Shown here piece after piece: positions 52,801 to 60,925 of a stretch of DNA of 64,000 bases. Positions within the stretch are counted from its first letter, which is position 1, and each line of letters starts with the position of its first letter. The notes under the pieces were generated by a model, which saw only the letters and a list, made by a program, of their open reading frames with translations, did no database searches and had not been told where the DNA came from. Source of the stretch: an uncultured Verrucomicrobia subdivision 3 bacterium (GTDB lineage: Bacteria; Verrucomicrobiota; Verrucomicrobiia; Limisphaerales; DASXHY01); assembly GCA_937890005.1 (NCBI GenBank), contig CALBZA010000003.1:1-64000 (forward strand), written 5' to 3'. The translations under genes and the position numbers were made by a program.

Positions 52801-53068
52801 GTCCCTGTGCGAAGGCGATCAGGCCGAGACGCTGCGCGCACCGCAGATTCTGGCTGTCGAGCTTCAACGCGTTCATGTACTCGATGGTCGCCTTCGGATA
52901 ATCGCCGGCGTCGTAGTAGCGATCCGCGCGTTCGATATACCGGTCGCGTCGGGATTCCTTGGAGCAGCCGGGGGTGAGAATGGCAACGATCAACAGGAGT
53001 GCCACGGCCAGCACGCCGCCGCGGATGCCCAGTTTCGCGCGAGGCAAAGAAGAACCTTTCTCCAACAT
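49805..53068 (-). CDS. Large TPR lipoprotein (PrsT-like)
   Basis: A 1,087-residue protein with a lipoprotein signal: TM-like core at about 18-31 and lipobox LTPGC with Cys35. The rest is made of about 28-30 tetratricopeptide repeats (typical unit A-x-x-x-L-x-x-A-L-x-L-x-P, for example FEQGEASLKQAATLDPKLPFVHAALGNYFAMRG). The first repeats, with RYIERADRYYDAGDYPKATIEYMNALKLD, resemble the opening of PrsT lipoproteins, which accompany exosortase/PEP-CTERM surface systems. The protein probably acts as an envelope-anchored scaffold. Fitting this, a gene with a VPDAGST tail follows on the other strand. No exosortase is seen in the window. Confidence 0.85.
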   Translation of the reverse strand: MLEKGSSLPRAKLGIRGGVLAVALLLIVAILTPGCSKESRRDRYIERADRYYDAGDYPKATIEYMNALKLDSQNLRCAQRLGLIAFAQGQLGRAHAFLSHYHTQKPGDIEVMTRLLRIYREARDFTRGGTMAADILKLEPANAEALLTLADFAATPEQNADLNARIEKLKQTGSNPAVVQLAIGLGQLKRREFEQGEASLKQAATLDPKLPFVHAALGNYFAMRGDIESAFKHFELQLEADPKDLFARVRVAEFRARTGNVSEAKTELEMITAKHPEFVPAWNQLGAIAFAERRFEDAESHASKVLAIEPVDFNALLLKARLSMATTNIAQAILQFQQLARLNPKVPQIPLELARAYLATNDTIAALSALDQSLAINPNLADALFLKAQVTFRQGDLTATAALLDRLLQQNPKLVPARLALAEVHRARGDQNEALKIYAELIQAFPTNAYPRYVQGMAYFEQAKPSEAEASFRKALELDPKHLPSLLQLAEIQLQQRRLDDADRTWKVMDELAPKDGTVSLLRARIQLARGDSAGAETSLREAIDLNPSLSSAYDLLSKIYIASNRTSEALANFDAALARFPGNVAVLLQKAALHHATSNYVECAAAYERALTNAPQLVIALNNLAYLYLEKLNKPDQAYDFARRARQLVPDEPSVADTFGWAQYHRKEYAQALVTLSEAAAKLPREPEAQFHLGMAHYQNGNETEAANALGRALTLSTSFSGASEAQRRLQLLSELSQPVSGENVAKRKALLEKQNDDPIALNHLAKIQLNEGDRTSAKNSLERLVTLTPRSVPTLLTLARLNAADNPRRSLELARQARTVDARNPEVAHAVGSYALSCGEYDWALNVLQEQVNAQQHPSAELLYDFAVALHAVGRTDDSTAQAKKALNLAQTPAQKSAADQLLRFLNADTNPPPALVTEATNLLSSSPRFLPALMVLGTSQAQSGDITGARQTFTKVLELSPKFAPALRSIVTLSSTGETDARFHEWAIAARKAFPKDPAVALAAGRALYRKGDFQAARAPLQEAAAAFADNGEAIFYLGMNRLKTGDRARGVEDIKRATNLGLPAALSAEASKVLVDAQLSGAR

Positions 53069-53349
53069 GCCACGAGCAAAGAGGATAATGCGCCGCCCGT
53101 CAAACCTTCATGCGCCCGCTGCGGAAATCCGGCGGCAGCATCCGGAACAGTACGGGAGGAAAAGTCGGCTGATTTTACGATCCTGCAGGCAGACCGAATT
53201 CAATCTCCCGATTCGAAAAATAATTTTTCCCACGAAAACCTCGAAAATACTGACGGTTAGCACGCCTGCTGGAGACAATAGCTTTTCATTGGCCCGCGAG
53301 CTGCATGCGGTCATGCACTTTTCCCAACTCAACTCGGACAATAAAACCC

Positions 53350-54048
53350 ATGAAGAAGAACATTACATTCGCACTCCTGACGGCGGTCGCTGTCACCTCG
53401 GCCTCGGCTGTTCAATACAACCAGAACATCACCGCGATCTTTGGAGGCGGCAATCCGGACACCGGTTGGACCACCGAAACCGCCGGCGGAATCACCCTCG
53501 GCCTTCGCGCGAAAGACCGGACAAGTGGAGCCACACCCAATGTGGACGGCGTTTACACCTTTGCCACGGCCCCCGCGCCGCGGGGACTCTGGAATTATGA
53601 GTTCTCGATCAATTCAGGAACGGCTCCTCTGACTGCCTATACGTTCCTGCTGTCGGTGGACAACGATTCTTCCCTGGGAACCTCATTCACCACCATCAAC
53701 CCACTCACTTACTGGGGTGACAATTTTTACGGCACCGCGGCCACGGGCAACGGCCTCGGCGATGAAGGACTATTTGCCGTGCTCGGTGGCAACAATCAGA
53801 TCGCTCAGAACTCGCAAAACATCACCTTCGGCGACTATCCCGGTGGCGCGATGCCGCTGGAGCTGAATGCGACCTATGACTACATCCTTACTGCGCTGGA
53901 TCAGGCCGGTAATACCATTGCGAGCGTCAGCATTCAGGTTGTGGTTGGAAACGGTGGCGCCCGCGTTCCGGATGCCGGCTCAACCTTCGCCTTCCTCGGC
54001 GCCGGTTTGGCCGCTCTGGCTGGCCTGCGTCGCAAGCTGAGCCTTTAA
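53350..54048 (+). CDS. VPDSG-CTERM-type surface protein
   Basis: A 232-residue protein with a signal peptide (residues 1-20, MKKNITFALLTAVAVTSASA). The mature part is a Gly/Asn/Thr-rich beta domain. The C-terminus (about 206-232) is a sorting signal: VPDAGST, hydrophobic FAFLGAGLAALAGL and basic RRKLSL. This is the Verrucomicrobia form of the PEP-CTERM tail, VPDSG-CTERM, cleaved by an exosortase-type enzyme so that the protein is sorted to the outer surface. Here the fourth position is Ala instead of Ser. The start at 53350 (MKKNITF) begins the signal peptide. A strong terminator follows. It is divergent from the TPR lipoprotein. Confidence 0.92.
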   Translation: MKKNITFALLTAVAVTSASAVQYNQNITAIFGGGNPDTGWTTETAGGITLGLRAKDRTSGATPNVDGVYTFATAPAPRGLWNYEFSINSGTAPLTAYTFLLSVDNDSSLGTSFTTINPLTYWGDNFYGTAATGNGLGDEGLFAVLGGNNQIAQNSQNITFGDYPGGAMPLELNATYDYILTALDQAGNTIASVSIQVVVGNGGARVPDAGSTFAFLGAGLAALAGLRRKLSL

Positions 54049-54079
54049 TCTCTGTTCCTCGTTCCTCCAAATCATCAAA

Positions 54080-54109
54080 GGGCCGGATTCGTCCGGCCCA
54101 TTTTCTTTT
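54080..54109 (+). terminator. Rho-independent terminator with TTCG tetraloop
   Basis: GGGCCGGA at 54080-54087 pairs perfectly with TCCGGCCC at 54092-54099 around a TTCG loop, followed by A and TTTTCTTTT. It lies 32 bases past the stop of the VPDAGST protein. Confidence 0.95.
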
Positions 54110-54255
54110 CCATCAGGTAATCGCATTCGAGGAAACGTCGAAGAGAGTTTCCATCATGGGTATTTTCTCATTTGCTTCGGTCAGATGCTGCGTCATAACT
54201 CACGCAACGATGACAGCGCTCAACGCCGAAAACCGCAGATTGACCTCCTTCCCGA

Positions 54256-54585
54256 ATGAGTGACACCGGAAAATCTGTGGATCGACTCTTTCCATTCGCC
54301 ATTCGCGCGCGGATTTTGATCGTGGGCCGTGACACCCTGATCCGCAGCAAGGGCAAGCTCCACTTCGTTCTGATCACAACCGACCTTTCAGACAACAGCC
54401 GCGACGAAGTGCTCAAGGAGTATTCTCACTATCCCGTCGTGCAGCATTTCACGTCGGATGAGATCGAACGTCACTTCGGCTTCAAGGCGACGAAAGTGTT
54501 GGGCTTCAGGAAATCTGACCTCGCGCAGTCGATTTACGCCGAGTTGAAGGAATTCCGGCTGAACAAGCCGTCATCGAAATCTTGA
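54256..54585 (+). CDS. Small protein with possible L7Ae/YlxQ-like fold
   Basis: A 109-residue soluble protein. ILIVGRDTLIRSKGKLHFVLITTDLSDNSRDEVLKEY is reminiscent of the L7Ae/L30e family (as in YlxQ: G-x-x-x-x-x-K-A-K-LVLLxxDxSENT), followed by FTSDEIERHFG and KVLGFRKSDLAQSI, which would fit the last strand and helix. L7Ae-type proteins bind kink-turn RNA. The match is from memory and could be wrong. Its 3' end overlaps the convergent frameshifted ORF by about 50 bases. Confidence 0.5.
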   Translation: MSDTGKSVDRLFPFAIRARILIVGRDTLIRSKGKLHFVLITTDLSDNSRDEVLKEYSHYPVVQHFTSDEIERHFGFKATKVLGFRKSDLAQSIYAELKEFRLNKPSSKS

Positions 54586-54978
54586 TCTTCACCATTCGCC
54601 GCAAGCGGGAAGGCGAAGAGCAATGCCGCGTTTCCGCTAAATTCCAGCCGACCGCCGAAGCCGGCCTGAAAATCGCCCGGGCAGTTCAATCCGATCCGCT
54701 GACCGCCGAAATCGAGCAGCACACGCAGTTTTATCTCTTGGAACGGCAGAGGCGAAACGATTGGGGCATTTCAAAATGGCGCGACTCGACGGAAACGCCT
54801 GCAACGGCTCCGGACCGAAATGAAACCCGCTCTCATCCTCGTAGCCCAGCGGCACGTAACGATTCCAGAAATCTCTCCACTTGATCTTGAAGGATGAAAT
54901 CGTCCGCCTCGCAAAGCCGGACTGTTCGAAGACCGCTGTGCTCAGAGTGGCTCCAGGCATTTCGTCGGGTGTCTTCAT
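54534..54978 (-). pseudogene. Frameshifted hypothetical ORF
   Basis: Two frames join into one plausible protein if a single-base shift is allowed near the CCCC run at about 54763-54767. The first starts MKTPDEMPGATLSTAVFEQSG at 54978 and reaches RAILKCP. The second continues IVSPLPFQEIKLRVLLDFGGQ to FSRNSFNSA, stopping at 54534. I do not recognise the family. It could be a pseudogene or a sequencing error in the C run. The gene would overlap the end of the L7Ae-like gene. Confidence 0.45.
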
Positions 54979-55137
54979 GACGTGACTTTTAGCTGGTCCG
55001 CCGCGCGCTGGCTTTCCATCCATTGGCGACGGCTGCTACAAAATTGACTTTCTGCGGTTGTAACTCAAGGAGGTAATCTCCCCTCTATTGGCGACGTTGC
55101 TCTGGAACCCCGCCGTGCTACTTCTGCCCGGCAATCA

Positions 55138-57882
55138 ATGACAGCTTTGCCTATGATGCATTCTCCTATCCGACGTGGATTCGCACGCCTTCGACGGGCC
55201 GCCTCCACCAACGTTCTCGCGCAGCTCGTCGTTTGCGCGTTGCTTTTGATGTCCACGCTGTCGCGGAGTTCGGGTTCCGACCTCGCCTGGCCGGAGATCT
55301 CACGCACGCAAAAGCCCTGGACCTATTGGTGGTGGATGGCGAGCGCCGTGGACGAAACGAACATCACGAAGGAACTGACGCGCTATCGCGATGCCGGCCT
55401 CGGCGGCGTTCACATCATTCCCATCTATGGCGCAAAAGGTTTCGAATCGAATTACATCACCTATCTCAGCCCGCGCTGGATGGAAATGATGCGCTACACG
55501 GTGAAGGAGGCGAATCGTCTCGGGCTGGGAGTCGATATGACCACTGGCAGCGGCTGGTGTTTCGGCGGACCAAAGATCACGGACGACGAAGCGAACGCCA
55601 CTGTGGTTTCCAAACAGATTGAGCTGACAGCCGGAATGCGGCTTGAGGAAACCTTCCAGCGTAAAGCGCTCCAGGCCTTGATGGCATTCGGTCCGAACGG
55701 CGAGAAAGTCGATCTGCTCCCGAAGCTCGATCCGAATGGAAAAGTGGACTGGATTGCTGAAGGCGGCACGTGGCGCGTGTTCGCAATTTCGCAAAAGCCG
55801 TCATCGCAAAAGGTCAAACGCGCCGGCCCTGGCGGCGAAGGCTGGATGCTCAATCTGTTCTATTCACAGGCCATGAGCAGTTTCCTGAAATGGTTCGGTG
55901 AACCGTTCGAAAACTACTCAGGCCCGAAACCGCGCGCCCAATACCACGATTCCTACGAATACAAATCAGAATGGTCGCCCGACCTGTTCGAACAGTTCGA
56001 GAAACGTCGCGGTTATCGGCTCCAGGATGAACTGCCGGCGCTGTTTGGTTTCGGAGACACCGAACGCACGGGCCGCGTCAAATCCGATTACCGCCAGACG
56101 CTTTCCGAATTGATGAGCGAGGTCACGCTGCCGATGTGGGTGAAATGGTCGCACGATCATGGCTTCATTACGCGCAACGAGGCACATGGTTCGCCCGGCA
56201 ATCTGCTCGACCTCTATGCCGTGGCGGACATTCCGGAAACGGAAATGTTTCACACCGATCGCAACAAGCTGATCTCGAAGTTCGCGTCGTCCGCCGCGCA
56301 CGTGACCGGCAAACCGCTCGTTGGCTGCGAAACCGGAACCTGGCTCAACGAACACTTCACCGAAACGCTCGCCGACATGAAGTATCTGCTCGACGATCTT
56401 TTTCTCTCCGGCGTGAACCATGTTTTCTACCACGGCACCTGCTACTCACCCGATGAAGCCGGCTGGCCCGGCTGGCTTTTCTACGCTTCGTACGAAATGA
56501 ATCCGCGCAATTCCGTCTGGCACGATGTTCCCGCGTTGAACGCTTACGTGGCTCGCTGCCAGTCGGTCCTGCAGGCAGGTTTTCCCGACAACAACATTCT
56601 TCTCTACTGGCCCATTCACGATCGCTGGAGCAGTCCACAGGGCATGGTGCAGGCGTTCACGGTCCATGCGCGCGACTGGTTCGAAGGCCAGGCGATTGGC
56701 AGGGCCGCTGAATGGCTCTGGAACCGCGGTTATCAGTTCGACTACATCTCAGACCAACAGCTCGCTGAGGCTGTTTCGGGAAAAGGCCGCCTGAACGTTG
56801 GAACCGCAATTGTCGTCCCGAAATGCCATTTCATTCCGGTCGAAACGATGAACCATCTGCTTGCACTGGCAAAGGCGGGCGCCACGGTCATCTTCGAAGA
56901 CCAGTTGCCGAAGGATGTTCCTGGTTTGTTCAAACTGGAGGAACGCCGCGCGAAACTTCAGGCGTGGTCCCAACAGGCAGAGTCTCTGACACGCGCCAAC
57001 CGAAGTGACGCTGCTCGCGTTTTTGTGGGCGGTCTGGAGACCTGCCTGAACGAGGCCCGCGTCTCGCGCGAAACGATGTTCGATACTCCCGGCCTGATGT
57101 GCATCCGCCGGGCCGACAACGAAGGTCGCTATTACTTCATCGCGAATCGTGGAACGAACGTGATCGACGGATGGGTGCCGATTGCCACGGCGGCTCGCTC
57201 CGCTGTGATTCTGGATCCGCTCAGCGGAAAAAGCGGCGTGGCGCAAATCCGCGCGGGCAGCGCTGGATCAGCAGCCGTGTTCCTGCAACTGGCTCCCGGC
57301 GAATCGCGCATTGTCCGAGTGCTGCAAAATCGCAAAGCGAAAGGCTCGCAATGGCAGTATCTGAAAACGAACGGCGCACCGGTTCCGTTGGAAGGCGAGT
57401 GGACGGTTAAGTTCATCAGTGGCGGACCGGAACTTCCACTCCCGTTCAAAACCCGCTCGCTCGGTTCCTGGGCCACTCTTGGCGACACCAACGCCCAGCG
57501 CTTTGCCGGCACGGCACTTTACACGCTGAACTTCGACGCCCCGGCAGGCTTGAGCAAAACCATTCAGCTTGATCTCGGAAATGTCTGCCAGAGCGCGCGC
57601 GTCCGGTTGAACGGCAAGGACCTTGGAACACTTCTCACCCCGCCGTTCCGCGTGACGCTCGACGGCGTCAAAAAGAAAAACAACACGCTCGAAGTCGAGG
57701 TGACCAACGTCTCCGCAAACCGCATTCGCGATCTCGACCAGCGCAAGGTGAACTGGAGAAACTTCCGCGACATCAATTTCGTGAACATCAACTATCGCCC
57801 CTTCGACGCCTCGAACTGGCCACTCACCGATTCGGGTCTGCTCGGCCCGGTCAGATTCATTCCAAGTGAAACCATGAAGTGA
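55138..57882 (+). CDS. Glycoside hydrolase family 106 (alpha-L-rhamnosidase)-like protein
   Basis: A 914-residue secreted enzyme with a hydrophobic signal (about 28-47). From about 60 it reads WTYWWWMASAVDETNITKELTRYRDAGLGGVHIIPIYG, the standard start of the family 106 barrel; then TGSGWCFGGP, YHDSYEY, RNEAHGSP, GCETGTW and LLYWPIHDRW. Acidic residues in YHDSYEY, EAHG and CETG are candidates for catalysis. The C-terminal part (from about 760) is beta-rich with a carbohydrate-binding-type module. Characterised members release alpha-1,2-linked L-rhamnose from rhamnogalacturonan II. The GH88/105 enzyme at 41214-42359 would act on related material. The start at 55138 is likely, but a second Met seven codons later is possible. 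Confidence 0.9.
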   Translation: MTALPMMHSPIRRGFARLRRAASTNVLAQLVVCALLLMSTLSRSSGSDLAWPEISRTQKPWTYWWWMASAVDETNITKELTRYRDAGLGGVHIIPIYGAKGFESNYITYLSPRWMEMMRYTVKEANRLGLGVDMTTGSGWCFGGPKITDDEANATVVSKQIELTAGMRLEETFQRKALQALMAFGPNGEKVDLLPKLDPNGKVDWIAEGGTWRVFAISQKPSSQKVKRAGPGGEGWMLNLFYSQAMSSFLKWFGEPFENYSGPKPRAQYHDSYEYKSEWSPDLFEQFEKRRGYRLQDELPALFGFGDTERTGRVKSDYRQTLSELMSEVTLPMWVKWSHDHGFITRNEAHGSPGNLLDLYAVADIPETEMFHTDRNKLISKFASSAAHVTGKPLVGCETGTWLNEHFTETLADMKYLLDDLFLSGVNHVFYHGTCYSPDEAGWPGWLFYASYEMNPRNSVWHDVPALNAYVARCQSVLQAGFPDNNILLYWPIHDRWSSPQGMVQAFTVHARDWFEGQAIGRAAEWLWNRGYQFDYISDQQLAEAVSGKGRLNVGTAIVVPKCHFIPVETMNHLLALAKAGATVIFEDQLPKDVPGLFKLEERRAKLQAWSQQAESLTRANRSDAARVFVGGLETCLNEARVSRETMFDTPGLMCIRRADNEGRYYFIANRGTNVIDGWVPIATAARSAVILDPLSGKSGVAQIRAGSAGSAAVFLQLAPGESRIVRVLQNRKAKGSQWQYLKTNGAPVPLEGEWTVKFISGGPELPLPFKTRSLGSWATLGDTNAQRFAGTALYTLNFDAPAGLSKTIQLDLGNVCQSARVRLNGKDLGTLLTPPFRVTLDGVKKKNNTLEVEVTNVSANRIRDLDQRKVNWRNFRDINFVNINYRPFDASNWPLTDSGLLGPVRFIPSETMK

Positions 57883-57934
57883 CGGCGGCAGAACGACCCA
57901 TTGCGCATGGTTCCGCCACATCGGAACCTGAACC

Positions 57935-58534
57935 ATGTTTCTCATCAGAACACCCGCGTTGATCTGCTGGCTCGCGACGGTTCTTCTGACCGGCTGCCAG
58001 ACTGGAAAGGTTCGAAGCTCGATCGGCACCAGGAGTTCTGAACCAACAGCCGCACCTTCGATTCGAAACAATTGCGCCAGCCTGCTGTATGAACTCGTCA
58101 GCGAAGAAAAGCATCTGAGCAAACTGCTGCTGGTCAAACGGGAATCAGATCCGCTTGAAATTCTCGTGAAGGAAATTTCGTCCGCGACCGGACGTCACGC
58201 TGACATTCTCGAAACGATGGCCAAACAGGACAACAGCCTGAATCTTTCCGCAACCCTTCTCCCCGATGGCGAGGCGGCAACCCGGAAACGGATTGCGAAG
58301 ACAAAGCAGGATCAGCTGTTGCATTCCAGCGGGGCCGAGTTCGAATTCGCGCTCCTCCTGACACAGGTCGAGGCATTGAGTTACGGCTCGCATCTCGCCT
58401 GGGTCGCCGCCGATTCTTCATCGAACAACCATCAGGCGGAACAGCTTCGCACCATCAGCGCCGAACTGCAGCAATTGCACGGAAAGGTGATTCGGCAGTT
58501 GAAATTGAACGCGTCCCGATCAGCGGTGAAGTAA
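57935..58534 (+). CDS. Hypothetical lipoprotein
   Basis: A 199-residue protein with lipobox LLTGC (Cys21). The mature part is largely helical (about 50-190), with LLYELVSEEKHLSKLLLVKR and EDPLEILVKEISSATGRHA-like helices that resemble bundle-forming DUF4142-type proteins, but no firm match is claimed. It begins 53 bases after the GH106 stop and may be co-transcribed with it. Confidence 0.7.
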   Translation: MFLIRTPALICWLATVLLTGCQTGKVRSSIGTRSSEPTAAPSIRNNCASLLYELVSEEKHLSKLLLVKRESDPLEILVKEISSATGRHADILETMAKQDNSLNLSATLLPDGEAATRKRIAKTKQDQLLHSSGAEFEFALLLTQVEALSYGSHLAWVAADSSSNNHQAEQLRTISAELQQLHGKVIRQLKLNASRSAVK

Positions 58535-58561
58535 TGCGCCCAACACCTCGCGGCGGTCTCA

Positions 58562-58650
58562 ATGCTCCAGAACGGTTGATGGCTGGAGCATAGTTTCGTA
58601 GCCGCCGAGGTGACGAGGCGGACTCGTGGAAAAAACGTTCACCTCCTCAC
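58562..58650. repeat. Hairpin and third copy of repeat A (inverted)
   Basis: ATGCTCCAG at 58562-58570 pairs with CTGGAGCAT at 58583-58591. Directly after, 58598-58619 carries the repeat A core in reverse (GTAGCCGCCGAGGTGACGAG), with flanking similarity to about 58650. As with the second copy, it lies between two convergent genes. Confidence 0.85.
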
Positions 58651-58686
58651 CTCGGCCGTTCTGCACTCAGATCGCCAATCCGCTGT

Positions 58687-60636
58687 TCAGCTCGCATCCA
58701 GTGCCGCCAGTTTCGTTGCTGCGACCTCCCATTGCGGCGTCAGTTCCTCCAACCGGTCCTGCACTTCCACCAGTTCGCGATTGATCTGATTTGCACGGCC
58801 TGGTGTGGCGTAGGTTTCCTGCTTCTCCAATTCGGCGGTCAATTCCATCTGCTTCTGTTCCAGCTCCTGAATCTCCTTCTCCAGCGACTGGACGAGCTGT
58901 TGCTGCGCTTTGCGTTCCTTCGAACGCGCCTGGCGTTGTTCAGCTTCGATCCGTTTCTGTTCCTTGCGATCGATCGATGGCTTCAATGCAGCCCTGTGCG
59001 TTTCCGCTCCAGGCTTCGTTCCCGCCGTCAATGCCGCGCGCGCGGAAGTCGCCCGGGTCTTGTCGAGGTAATACTGGTAATCGCCCGGATAATGCGTGAG
59101 CTGGCCGCCGCTGACATGAACCACGTGATTCGCCAGCGCGCGAATGAAGTAAACGTCGTGGCTGATGAAGATCAACGTGCCTTCAAACTGATCGAGCGCG
59201 TACAGCAACGCATCGATGCTCGACATATCCAGATGCGTCGTCGGCTCGTCCATCAGCAGAAGGTTCGGCGGATCGAGCAGCAGCTTCACGAGCGCCAGCC
59301 GGCTCTTTTCGCCGCCACTCAGGACGCTGACCCTCTTGAAGACATCGTCGCCCTGAAACAGAAAACAGCCGAGCAACGTGCGAACAAACTGCTCCGTCAC
59401 ACGCGACGGTGTATCGAGCGCCTCCTCCAGCACGGTGCGGCTGAGGTCGAGCATATCGACACGATACTGCGAGTAATAGCCGGCCTTGACGTTGTGTCCG
59501 AGTTCGCGCGTGCCTTCATTGGGCTGGAGAACATCGCCGAGAAGTTTCAGCAATGTTGATTTCCCTGCGCCGTTCGGACCGACGAGCACGATGCGTTGAC
59601 CGCGTTCCGCCTGAAAGTCGATGCCGCGATAGACCACATTCTGGCCGTAGGCAAAATGAATGTTCTTGAGCGTGATCGCCCGCTGCCCGCTGCGCTGCGG
59701 CTGCGGAAAGGAAAAGCTCACCTTGCGATCGTCACTCGTCGGCGCCTCGATCTTCTCCATGCGCTCGACCTGCTTCAGCTTGCTCTGCGCCTGCGACGCC
59801 TTGGACGCCTTCGCGCCGAAACGCCGGGCGAAATCGAGCAGCGATGCAATCTCGCGCTGCTGATTTTTGTAGGCGGCGAGCAGCTGTTCCTCGGCCGCCT
59901 CGCGTTGAACCAGGTATTCGTCGTAGTTGCCGCGATACTTGATCAGCCGGCTCTGGCGAATCTCCACGATTCCACCGACAAGCTGGTTCAGAAACTCGCG
60001 ATCGTGCGAAATCACGAGAATGGCGCCGGGATAACCCTTGAGATATTCCTGAAACCAGATCAGCGCTTCGAGATCGAGATGGTTCGTCGGTTCGTCGAGA
60101 ATCAAAAGATCGGGCTCGACCGCCAGCAATCGCGCCAGATGCGCGCGCATCACCCAGCCGCCCGACATCTCGCGCGCAGGCCGGTCAAAATCCTTCTCGC
60201 GAAAACTCAACCCCGCGAGAATCTGCTTCGCCTTCGCCTCCAGCTGATAACCGCCCAGCTCGTTGAAACGATCGTGGACGTTGTCGTGAATGTCCTCGGG
60301 ATGCAACGCTTCGACCGGATGATCGTTGTCCCAGGCTTTGATGATTCGGCGGAGCTTGATGAACTCCGGCGAAATGCCCGTGGCGATCTCAATCACGCTT
60401 TCATCTGAGATCGGCATGCTTTCCTGCGGCAGATGTCCGACGCGAACACCGCGCTCCAGCGTGATCTCGCCCGCGTCCGGTTCCTCCTCGCCGAGTATCA
60501 ACGACAGCAACGTCGATTTGCCCGCGCCATTCGGACCGACGAGTCCGATGCGATCGTGGCGATTCAGCTGCAGCGTGGCGTCGGCGAACAGAACCCGTTC
60601 GCCATACGCTTTTGAGATGCCCGCAAGAGTCAGCAT
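58687..60636 (-). CDS. ABC-F family ATPase, YheS-like
   Basis: A 649-residue soluble twin ATPase. Domain 1 has GPNGAGKST, MSGGWVMRAHLARLL and DEPTNHLDL. Domain 2 has GPNGAGKST, LSGGEKSRL and DEPTTHLDM. The linker RRFGAKASKASQAQSKLKQVERME matches the KATKAKQAQSRIKxLERM signature of YheS/ABCF3-like proteins. The C-terminus is a long coiled coil (about 565-640). ABC-F proteins act at the ribosome exit site. ATG at 60636 is preferred; TTG at 60648 is possible. It is the second ABC-F protein in the window. Confidence 0.92.
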   Translation of the reverse strand: MLTLAGISKAYGERVLFADATLQLNRHDRIGLVGPNGAGKSTLLSLILGEEEPDAGEITLERGVRVGHLPQESMPISDESVIEIATGISPEFIKLRRIIKAWDNDHPVEALHPEDIHDNVHDRFNELGGYQLEAKAKQILAGLSFREKDFDRPAREMSGGWVMRAHLARLLAVEPDLLILDEPTNHLDLEALIWFQEYLKGYPGAILVISHDREFLNQLVGGIVEIRQSRLIKYRGNYDEYLVQREAAEEQLLAAYKNQQREIASLLDFARRFGAKASKASQAQSKLKQVERMEKIEAPTSDDRKVSFSFPQPQRSGQRAITLKNIHFAYGQNVVYRGIDFQAERGQRIVLVGPNGAGKSTLLKLLGDVLQPNEGTRELGHNVKAGYYSQYRVDMLDLSRTVLEEALDTPSRVTEQFVRTLLGCFLFQGDDVFKRVSVLSGGEKSRLALVKLLLDPPNLLLMDEPTTHLDMSSIDALLYALDQFEGTLIFISHDVYFIRALANHVVHVSGGQLTHYPGDYQYYLDKTRATSARAALTAGTKPGAETHRAALKPSIDRKEQKRIEAEQRQARSKERKAQQQLVQSLEKEIQELEQKQMELTAELEKQETYATPGRANQINRELVEVQDRLEELTPQWEVAATKLAALDAS

Positions 60637-60740
60637 GCGAGCGGGCAATCTACGTCATCCCACCGCGCCAACTCAAGGCGCACGTCAGTCGGAACTCAGT
60701 CGGGAACGGCGAAAGCGCATCCGTTCGGGGGAAGCAAGAA

Positions 60741-60770
60741 TCTCATCAACACCGTGCTTCAGCGCGGTGA
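60741..60770 (-). repeat. Repeat B, third copy
   Basis: Reverse-strand copy of repeat B (plus strand ACCGTGCTTCAGCGCGGTGA), 27 of 30 positions identical to 42536-42565. It lies in a 289-base space with no gene between the ABC-F start and the end of the next gene. Two small perfect palindromes (GCCATTTCAATGGC near 60792-60805 and TGTTTCAAAAGAAACA at 60828-60843) are also there. Confidence 0.8.
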
Positions 60771-60925
60771 ATCCGCAGTCATTTGAAAGAAGCCATTTCA
60801 ATGGCCTTTACGGGCGAGCCGGAGAACTGTTTCAAAAGAAACAACCGCAGAGCCGCAGAGATGCATTTTTGTTACTATAGGTTGGCGCTCCGCGGTGAAT
60901 TCATTACGGAAATAAACCTCAAGAA

